From Ustilaginoidea virens (Eukaryota > Ascomycota > Sordariomycetes > Hypocreales > Clavicipitaceae), in contig NC_057320.1 of the NCBI RefSeq assembly GCF_000687475.1, positions 2,604,001 to 2,668,000 of the forward strand: a stretch of DNA of 64,000 bases, read 5' to 3'. Positions 56,336-64,000 of the stretch are shown here, one piece after another; the first letter of the stretch is position 1, and every line of letters begins with the position of its first letter. Under the pieces are notes generated by a model that saw only the letters and a list, made by a program, of their open reading frames with translations, did no database searches and was not told the origin of the DNA. Made by a program: the position numbers and the translations under genes.

Positions 56336-56378
56336 ACGAAGCACGAAGCACGAAGCACGAAGCACGAAGCACGAAGCA
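56336..56378. repeat. Seven-bp tandem repeat (GCACGAA)n
   Basis: About six head-to-tail copies of GCACGAA in the upstream region of the transcription factor gene. Minisatellites of this size vary in copy number between strains. Confidence 0.8.
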
Positions 56379-57930
56379 AGTGGAGGGCAAAGTACAGGAG
56401 ACACGGATCCAGGCTAGGTAGTTGACAACTCTCAAGCTTATTTATTGGTCCAAGGAAATAACTGGGGAAAGAAAATAGCAAAAGTAAGGAGCACCAGCAA
56501 TTTCGCTCACGGCTTGCTGACGTTGATTTGCTGTCTGGTAGCTTTTAGGTGATGGTTATGTTAAGGCGCTGTGGATTCGGTCCGGGCCACCAAGTTAAGT
56601 TCTCTTGTAGGAACCCGCCCCACCACCCGCGCAGAGATGGGGGGGGGGGGGGGTGGACAAGGCAGAGTTTGGAGGTGAGGCCAAAGGAGCAAATGGGAAG
56701 GAGCTAGCGGGGACGGGGATAAGCCATTGAGCCTCAGGCAGACCTCTCATGACGAGATGATGAGTCAAGGAAGGAAGCACCCAAAGGCCCGCTGCCAAAG
56801 AGGTGAATAAGGGAAGCTGGCGAGCGCAGAAACGAAACGCCACGGGGCGCCTGCCTTGTGCATATGTGCACGAATTACTCGCCAGTTGTCCAAGACGATC
56901 TGACAATACCCGCTCCGCTGCATCCATGGTGTTTCGCTTCGACTGCGGGCGGGAGCTCTCAACGCAGACCAGCAATGGTTAGTTCAGTGGCGGGAGAAGC
57001 TAGGTACGGGATGTGATGATGGTGACGGTACCCTGGTGCAATGCGCATGTGTTTGGGCGGGCTTTTACGTCATCATTCACGGCCGATATTCCGGCGTGAG
57101 CAACTCAATGGGCATGCAAGGGGGGCAGGCAGGAGCTGGCACTGCCTTGGAGGGGAGGGGGGGGGGGGGGGCCAATTCAGTACTATCTAACGCAAGCAAG
57201 AAGACTGACTTTTACGATCACCGGACTGGAGGAAGGAAGGTGCTGGTTGCAGCGGGTTGGGCAAAGGTTGAACAGCTTCAACCTTGAACCTTGAATCTTG
57301 GACGATTTGGCAGATGGGACCCGGGAGTCAGGAGTCGCGACGGTTGGCCGATATTTCCATTGCCAGGTCCATCTGAATCCGCATCGGTTCGTGAACCCCT
57401 GGCATATCCTGTCGGAGCGTGTGTACGTACCATGTATATGTAGCCTTGCGAATCCTTGATGCTTACCTTAGGTACTCGGCTTTCTTTCAGGCCATGAAAC
57501 GCTCCGACACTAATTACAATGTCGCCTTGTTTCGGCTGCCATGTCCGTCCAGTCCAGCCAGAACTGGGGATCGTTGCCTTGCCTCGTCATCTTTGGCGAG
57601 CTTTTAATCGTGTCTCTCAACCAGCCAGCACCTGCAGGCAGCAGGAGGGGTGACGACTGCGTCAGAGATTTACGGATACATGAGATAATAAAATATGACT
57701 GATGTGGTGGCAGACTGTGGGAGAAAGAAAAGGGGGGAGGTGGTCCCAAGTCATGGTTTCTGGTGCAACAACAAGCAAGTGGAAGGGAAGCCAGGTCATG
57801 GCACGCACATGTTGCCCATCCAGCATCCATCCAGGGTAGCATCTGCGTTGCATCCAGAGGCCCGCAGAAGCGCAGTTGAGTTCGTTCAATAATCAGGACA
57901 TCCAAGCAGAACAAAACATGGATGCATCAT

Positions 57931-57931
<1 letters not shown>

Positions 57932-57988
<57 letters not shown>
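57932..57988. repeat. Very long T-run
   Basis: About 57 consecutive T, the longest homopolymer in the window. The true length is uncertain. Read on the minus strand it is an A-run, so a retroposed poly(A) tail is possible, though no adjoining gene copy was recognised. Confidence 0.8.
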
Positions 57989-60900
57989 CGCCGCCTTCAT
58001 CTACAAATAAATATAGGCATAGATCTCTGGGCGGTTATCATCATCTCCCATCTTATGATTCATACCGAACGGCATCCTGTCGCCAGAATTGATGGGGTTA
58101 TGTCTAGGTACCTAGACGCAAGCACTTTGACGATAACTCACTACAGTCTGGTACGTGCCAACTGCCCGTTACTTCTGCATCCTAACGTAGTAACCCGACC
58201 TACCTGATCAAGTGCCATAGTTGGATTAGCTATGTAGACCCATAGGCTGCTTCTTCCCCCCCCCCCCTCCCCCCCCCCTGGAAACTCGCCCCACAGTGCC
58301 GACACATCATCAAAGCCCGGGAGAGAGGTTGGTTGCCTGTCTAAGACACCCTCGAACCAAAATAGTCAAGCGCAATTTCCGCATCTGTCATGTGTCCATT
58401 GCCAAGTGCCAACTCTGGCATTCCGCATTCCCCTGTTTTCTTTCCTTCCTTCTTTCTTTCTTTCTTTCTTACCCCCCTTCTCAAGTTATCCGACTCGGAC
58501 CGGCAGCTATAAGGCTGGCCCATGGCGTGGCTGCCCCCACAAGGCGCCCCGCCCCAGTGAATACCTACTGTACCTCCCTCCTATCAATGTCTTCATGCGG
58601 CTATCCTAAAGAAGCTCGAGCACCTACCTACAACTCCAGAAGCAACGTCACGATGGCAGCTCGGCCAGTCTGTGTAATGTGATATGCAATGAGGCTCAGC
58701 ATCCCCATCGGGAGTGCGATTTGCAGGTACCTACCTCTAGTTAGTCCTACTCCGTATGGATGGTCCTGGTACAAGGAAGGTACAGCGCAGCCGACCGACG
58801 TTATAGTACGGACGTACTCCGTACCCACACGTAGAATCGCTAACCTCTTTTGGTAAAGCGCGAAACTCCAGAATCGGGCGTTCTCCAGGGACCAGGAGCT
58901 CCTGGCGATGGGGCAGGAAACTTGACGTCTGCCGCGCCTGCCCAGTTCGGACTAACCCTGAAACATTTTGTACTGTGTGGCTGTAAGAGAATACCGAGGA
59001 GGTAGGTTAGGTACCTACCTGGTAGCCTTGGAGCTATCCCCGGTTAGCCGTCACAAGTAGCAGGCAAGGCCATGGAAAGAAAATGGACATGTCTCGGGAT
59101 AGCGCATGCCAATGGTAGTGGTAGCTGACTTTTTACAAAGACTGGGCACCAACCAGGCCATGGGTCCATTTATGTGCGACAAGCGGAGAGCTTGTCTCAC
59201 AGGTAGGTACCTAGGTAGGTAGAGTACGGACTACGGACTACGGAGTACTCGACTGAATAGGTAATGAAGAAAACAAACAAAGCTACCTAGGTAGGTAGGT
59301 AGGTACCCAAGGAGGAACTCAAGCAACTCTCTGCCCGTCTCGAGCAGAGCCTGGTCTTTTTTTTTTTTTTTTTGTTGCACTAGACGCTTTCTTACATTGC
59401 TGTTCTGTTGCCGCAAGGCTAATGGTCCAGTTGAGATGATGGAATGACCAGAATCACAAGAGGTTCTGGACTTAAGACCCTGGTGTTGTTCATGTCAGCA
59501 GAGAGAGCTAAAAACAGTCTTGGTTCAGGGTTGTTGATGATACGGGTCGTGCAGGACGAGACTGCCGGGTTTAGCCCAAGGTATTTCCCGAGTGGAGCAC
59601 ATCTTGGCCCAGGTTCAAGGTTGCTGTCGCAGACTGGCCTCGCAACTGCAAACAGCGTCAATGATGTTAGAAAGCGCCAGGGAAAAGGGAAACAAGAGAG
59701 ACATTCCCCAGGGTATCAATAACAAGGTAGGCGTGCTAAGTGCTAGGCTCTTGCGGTGCTAGTGGTGCTAGTGCCGTACATGTACCGTTAGGACCTGGCC
59801 ACTCACCGCCTTCCGCAATGGTGCATTATTTATTGCCTGTGCCGCCCATCAGGCCTGTCAGAAAAGTAAAGGGGAAAAAAAAAAAAAAGGGGGACCGAAT
59901 TTTGAATTGCACAAAGCATAACCAGCTGTTTTTTTCTTCTTCTGTTTCTTTGAAACTCACTAAAGATATTTGTTCCTTGCTTGGCAGATAGATAATCAAA
60001 GTAAGTACAGGGATAGCCGGGGGGAAACCACGGGTAAATATGGGGCAGCTAAACCAATGAGCAAAGCTAGTTTGGTGGCTTGAAGCTAGATTAGGTAATT
60101 AAAACTACAGGCTAGCGGCACAAGTTCTAGAGGTCAAAGTCAGAGTCGTGATTTTCGTTGTTTCGGACATGCCCCATTTGATACCGACCGATCGTGCCTT
60201 CGGTGCAAAGAAGGCGTGAGAGCAACGGAAATCGTCAAGAATCAAGGTGGAGCCATAGCATTAGGGAAGAAAGAATCCAAGAGAAGAGGAGAGAGGAGAG
60301 GAGAGAGAGAGAGAGAGAAAAGGGGCGGCAGCCTGGCAGCCTGTCCTTGTCCTTGACCTTGTCCTAGCTGGCTGCTCGGCTTACCAGACGTCTCCCAGCA
60401 TGGAAAGAGCATTCATGCTCGTGCCTGCCGCCATTTTGTCATTCTACCCAGGTCTGGCCCAAGTGCTTGCCAGGTGCGCCTGGTGGATGCACAATGCAGG
60501 ATGCAGCTGGGATGCAACATCTGGTGCATGCAGAATGCAGAATGCAGAATGCAGAATGCAGCATGCAGCATGCAGCGATGCTGCGATTGCAAAAATCCTC
60601 CAACGCTCGCGTACATCAAAGAAAAAGCGCAGCAAAAAGCAACAAGCGACAAGCACAAGAAACGCAAGCAGCCTCACAAGGCACCTCCTCCATCCCAGCT
60701 TCTCCCCCCCCCCCCCCCCCCCCATCCCAAAAGCTTACATACCGAAAAACAGTCACAGAAGTAAATAGGCCGTGTTGGCAGGTTTCTGGCATCTTGACGG
60801 ACCAATAGCCGGCGATGAAGCGGCAGTCTACTTCCATCCCGTGAGAAATCTCGCCCAGAACCCAAGTCGTCCAGATAGTCTACTAACAGGTACAGCTGCT

Positions 60901-62010
60901 CCAACTAGCATCTTTCGTGGATCAGCAGGGCTCCACCATTACTGTCGATGATCTGCGGGGGGCTCGTGGCCTGCCTCTCTCTCCTCTACCACGTCACATC
61001 GTACGACTCGAGCCCGGACTGACCAAGCGCCGCTCGGGCTCCACTGCCAACATCAGCATCCGCAGGGGAGTCAAGTCATCTCATCCGTCCGGACACCGCC
61101 TTCGACTGGAGCCGTAGCTTAGCTCGGGCCGTGGAATTGCCCTGTTAGCCTCGCAAGTCGTGCTGGCAGCTGAAGGTTTCTTTTGCTCTTTGGTGACGGC
61201 TGATGACATGGACCAACAAGCCATTGTTGTAAGCATGATGGGCAAACACGTCTCCATCACGCCAGGCCAGGCCGGGCCAGGCAAGGCCAAGCATCGCTTC
61301 TGCTCTGAAAACTGCATCTTCATTCTTCGCCAATCCGCGTCGACGCCACAACGTGCTGGACGTTATGTAGCCTGCCACTGGGACGAGCGCTAACTGACGC
61401 TTTGCTGCCGCTGCGCACCGCACGGGTTGGGTTCGTTGCCTTATTTGGGGTGGTGTTTGGGCTGGCAAAAACTTGAAACGGCCAAGCAGGTAGGCAGGCA
61501 CCTACTCTGGAGTCGAGACCCCTAGGGCCCTTTTTCTTCGTACAGCGTGCGTGCATCGAGACAATGGCACGGGATCGAAAAGAGGCCGGCCACGACAGGC
61601 ACGCAGACGAGAAGCAAGGAAAGCAAGCTCACTTGATTCACCATGATTCGCCGTTGCTACTGCTTGTTGTGCGTCTACCTGTTACGCATGTTGTCGTCAT
61701 TTAACTCCGAGCGGAGGCAAAGAAAAAGAAATATATGCATAGCTCCTCGGTGACACTTGCTACCGCGTGCATACTATGTAAAAAGTCCTTTTTGTACAAA
61801 ACAAGTGACCCTTGGCGAATGACCTACCACCAAGACACCATGAATGCAACGAGACGAATAATTCGCTCCATTCTGATAGTCTCGGGAGAGGAGGCGGAAC
61901 GAGCAAACAGGTCCATAACCTCCCCCTCCGTCCAGAATAGAAAAGAAAAGAAAAGAAATGAAAAGAAAGGAAAAACCAGCGGAAAAATTACAGGGTATCG
62001 TGAGTCTTCC

Positions 62011-64000
62011 TCAGCAATCTCTGGCGACGTACGCCGGGATCCCGTAAACCACCACGGCTGCAGCGTTGAGGTACCTGAACTTGCAGGCACCTCGAGCCTT
62101 GGCAAGCGCCTCGGGCAAGGAGGAAGACGAGTAAATGGAGGGAGACTTCTCGGACGGTGCCGTCCGACATGCCAGAGGCGCACCTGAGCCTGCGACGTCA
62201 TCACCGCTGCCCAAGACGTGCCCACACTCCCTCGCCGCGCCATCGCCCCCATTGCGGCTGGCCATGCGGCTGCGGCTGCTGCTGTTCCCCTTGTCTCTCC
62301 TCTTCTCCTGCTGTCCAAAAGTGCCCCTGGCAAACAAGCCCCATTCTTCAAAAGCTCGCCCCGCGAACCGGTCGATATCGCGATCCGTCACATCCCACAG
62401 CGTTCCCACAACCGCTGGACATCCGGCGAGCATGTAGTTCCACACGGGGCCGTAACATTCGAACTCGCCGGCCTCGGCGAGTGAAGCCGAGCTGCAGCCC
62501 ATGAGAAAAGTCACTGGCTTGCACCTTTCCAGCCGTCGAATCGTCTTGCCGCGCACATACTGCGCCCCGCTGCCGTGGCCAAAGTACAGCAAGATGTTGG
62601 ACGAGGAGAGGGCCTCTTCGAACTCGGCTTCACGAGGCGCCTCGTTGACGATCCTGTCCCAACCCTCAAGAGTCTGGAACGAGGGTTGGAAAAACTCCTG
62701 CGTGTTCTGCAGGTCGGACGACGGGTTGAGAATGTAGGTTCCTCCATGCCGCGAAACCACGTGTCCAGCTGGCCCGCCGGACGAGTTGCTCGAGACGCCG
62801 CATGCTTCCATGACTTGCCGGAGGCAGGCAAGCGAGGGTACTCGGGATACAGCAAGCCCTGCCATGCATGGTAACGACTCCCACGGGAACGCATGCAGTT
62901 GCTTATCCAAAACGAGGATTGTGTGGGCGCCGCCATCTTCCTTCTCCGCGTCCGATCTCGCCTCCGAATAGTATCCTCGCAGAGCGTCATACGTCTCCAC
63001 CACCATGGCATCAAAGTCTATCTCGTCGTACGCGTTTCTCTCCCCGTGAAATTGAAGAATGTCAATCACAAAATACAGCAGGTCGTTTAGAGCCTCGTCG
63101 TAGTCGTTGTCCGAGTTGGTCGGATCTCCAAGGCCGATGAATAGGTCGAGTATCCTGGGGTCAAGGTTGATGGATTGTGTCCTCGAGCTCCTCTGCTTGC
63201 CTCGCAGCCTGTTCCGCGACGGCAGGCTGCCGCCCAGAATCTGCTGAAAGCTCTTTTGGAAGCGCGCCAGGAGATCAGGCTGTCTCTTGTGTTGGGAAAA
63301 CACGCCCTTGAATCCGCCCAGCCAGGTTGTTTCAATCGTGAACAGCAAGTCCTTAAGCCTCGTGTCCAGCGCCTCCCGTTCCGCCCACCACGCATTCCGT
63401 TCGCCCTTGGCGGAGAAGTCGCGTGCTGAATGACTCGTTTCGTTGGCGTGTTTGATGATGTCGAGTAGCTCTTCACGGCCCTGCTCGAAACCAAACACCT
63501 CAGAATCCGCGTCTCGAGAGTTTGCTCTCTCCAACGGCAGGCGCAGGATGAAAGGGCTCTCTCCTGCCTGCATCTTCGTGATCGACAAGTCACGCCGGTT
63601 ATTGCTCAGCGAGATTGAGATGACGTTCCAGTTCTGGGGGAGCGGTTCGATAAAAGTTTTGCTAAATGTCGCAATGTCCGGAGACGAACCTGAACCATGG
63701 CCAGGTGTCGAGTTTGAGGAGTTGATTGGGTTGGCTGGCGTTTCCGATCTCGATGCGGCTTTGATGGTGCTCTTCTCGCGCATCCAAGTCGTGTTGCGAG
63801 CTAAATCCACGGCCACGGTGGCAAGCGCAGACGACGGGATCGCTCTGGCTTTTCCAACCGTTGTGGCCGACAGGAGGATGACGGTGTTTTGCAGCAAGGT
63901 GGACAGACGATGAACCGTGGCACTGTCGGACGTTGACAAGGTTGACCCATGTGCCTCGACCAGGATTTCCTGCGCTCGCCGAAGTGCATCGGCAAAGGCT
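62011..64000 (-). CDS. Separase (Esp1/Cut1/BimB), carboxyl-terminal part, cut by right edge
   Basis: The reading frame is open from the right edge to the TGA at 62011, about 660 residues. The protease core of family C50 is visible. It has WESLPCM and an SRVPSL block, NILLYFGHGSGAQYVRG with the catalytic His, VTFLMGCSSASL with the catalytic Cys, and GPVWNYMLAGCPAVVGTLWDVTDRDID after it. Separase cleaves the cohesin kleisin at anaphase once securin is degraded by the anaphase-promoting complex, part of which (CDC27) is also in this window. A Ser/Arg/Gly-rich insert lies between the CHAT-like core and the final KARGACKFRYLNAAAVVVYGIPAYV block. The large helical amino-terminal region lies outside the window. 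Confidence 0.93.
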   Translation of the reverse strand, partial: AFADALRRAQEILVEAHGSTLSTSDSATVHRLSTLLQNTVILLSATTVGKARAIPSSALATVAVDLARNTTWMREKSTIKAASRSETPANPINSSNSTPGHGSGSSPDIATFSKTFIEPLPQNWNVISISLSNNRRDLSITKMQAGESPFILRLPLERANSRDADSEVFGFEQGREELLDIIKHANETSHSARDFSAKGERNAWWAEREALDTRLKDLLFTIETTWLGGFKGVFSQHKRQPDLLARFQKSFQQILGGSLPSRNRLRGKQRSSRTQSINLDPRILDLFIGLGDPTNSDNDYDEALNDLLYFVIDILQFHGERNAYDEIDFDAMVVETYDALRGYYSEARSDAEKEDGGAHTILVLDKQLHAFPWESLPCMAGLAVSRVPSLACLRQVMEACGVSSNSSGGPAGHVVSRHGGTYILNPSSDLQNTQEFFQPSFQTLEGWDRIVNEAPREAEFEEALSSSNILLYFGHGSGAQYVRGKTIRRLERCKPVTFLMGCSSASLAEAGEFECYGPVWNYMLAGCPAVVGTLWDVTDRDIDRFAGRAFEEWGLFARGTFGQQEKRRDKGNSSSRSRMASRNGGDGAARECGHVLGSGDDVAGSGAPLACRTAPSEKSPSIYSSSSLPEALAKARGACKFRYLNAAAVVVYGIPAYVARDC

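Larger units (their letters stand above)
55562..62010. other. Long gene-free region (about 6.4 kb) upstream of the transcription factor
   Basis: No credible protein gene was found between the transcription factor start and the separase stop. Contents include a 7-bp GCACGAA array (56336 to 56378), G-runs (56639 to 56653 and about 57160 to 57171), a T-run of about 57 (57932 to 57988), and C-runs (58256 to 58279 and about 60706 to 60723). TAGGTACC and TACGGAGTA arrays occur at 58100, 58726, 58800 to 58825, 59000 to 59022 and 59203 to 59310, and a TGCAGAA-type 7-bp array at 60528 to 60577. Minus-strand splice-like signals near 59646 and 59804 suggest a long spliced leader or a non-coding transcript. 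Long upstream regions are common for fungal regulators. Confidence 0.45.

Noticed and set aside
59450..59560. tRNA-Leu-like GACTTAAGACC stretch
   Set aside because: No matching acceptor stem and no GGTTCGAATCC-type B box at the right distance.
60400..60900. Open frames over the TGCAGAA array on both strands
   Set aside because: Repetitive Met-Gln/Cys products created by the tandem repeat.

Overview
This is nuclear DNA of a filamentous ascomycete, most likely a Sordariomycete of Hypocreales type. The evidence is compact genes with short GT-AG introns, no operons, Zn(II)2Cys6 regulators, fungus-specific families (caleosin, DUF3605, SND2, mL60), and intergenic DNA full of simple repeats built on TAGGTACC and TACGGAGTA. 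No rRNA, confident tRNA, CRISPR or complete transposon was seen. All gene models below are hand-spliced from reading-frame continuity and splice consensus; there is no transcript support.

Left arm (1 to about 15.4 kb): accessory-looking genes, several lipid-related. In order: the 5' end of a phosphatidylserine decarboxylase-like gene (minus, cut by the left edge), a hemerythrin/HHE protein, a small membrane-anchored unknown, a small cysteine-containing possibly secreted protein, a short-chain dehydrogenase, a caleosin, a short Zn2Cys6 regulator, a phosphomannose isomerase paralogue, and an EBP-type (EXPERA) sterol isomerase. Several are damaged. The caleosin has an in-frame TGA, the phosphomannose isomerase has a one-base frame slip, the decarboxylase may have a slip, and the regulator ends early in its middle homology domain.

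Centre (16 to 51.3 kb): housekeeping genes whose frames are intact. They cover nuclear pore (NUP82), cap-binding complex (CBP20), mitoribosome (mL60/MRPL31), TRAPP (TRS20), histone H4, anaphase-promoting complex (CDC27/APC3), ER targeting (SND2), a DUF3605 protein, an HSL-type alpha/beta hydrolase, NC2-alpha (BUR6), PI 4-kinase (PIK1), a RING/RS protein, a Rab5 GTPase (VPS21/YPT5) and ribosome assembly (KRI1). Many are divergent pairs sharing a promoter (NUP82/CBP20, mL60/TRS20, CDC27/SND2, Rab5/KRI1).

Right arm (52 to 64 kb): a large Zn2Cys6 transcription factor preceded by about 6.4 kb without a recognisable gene, then the 3' end (catalytic domain) of separase running off the right edge.

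I did not find a convincing new multi-gene system. The best leads are the cluster of disrupted or truncated genes confined to the left arm, the 17-bp direct repeat bracketing a 556-bp segment near 2.6 to 3.1 kb, the two dispersed palindromic repeat families, and the long gene-free leader region of the right-hand transcription factor.
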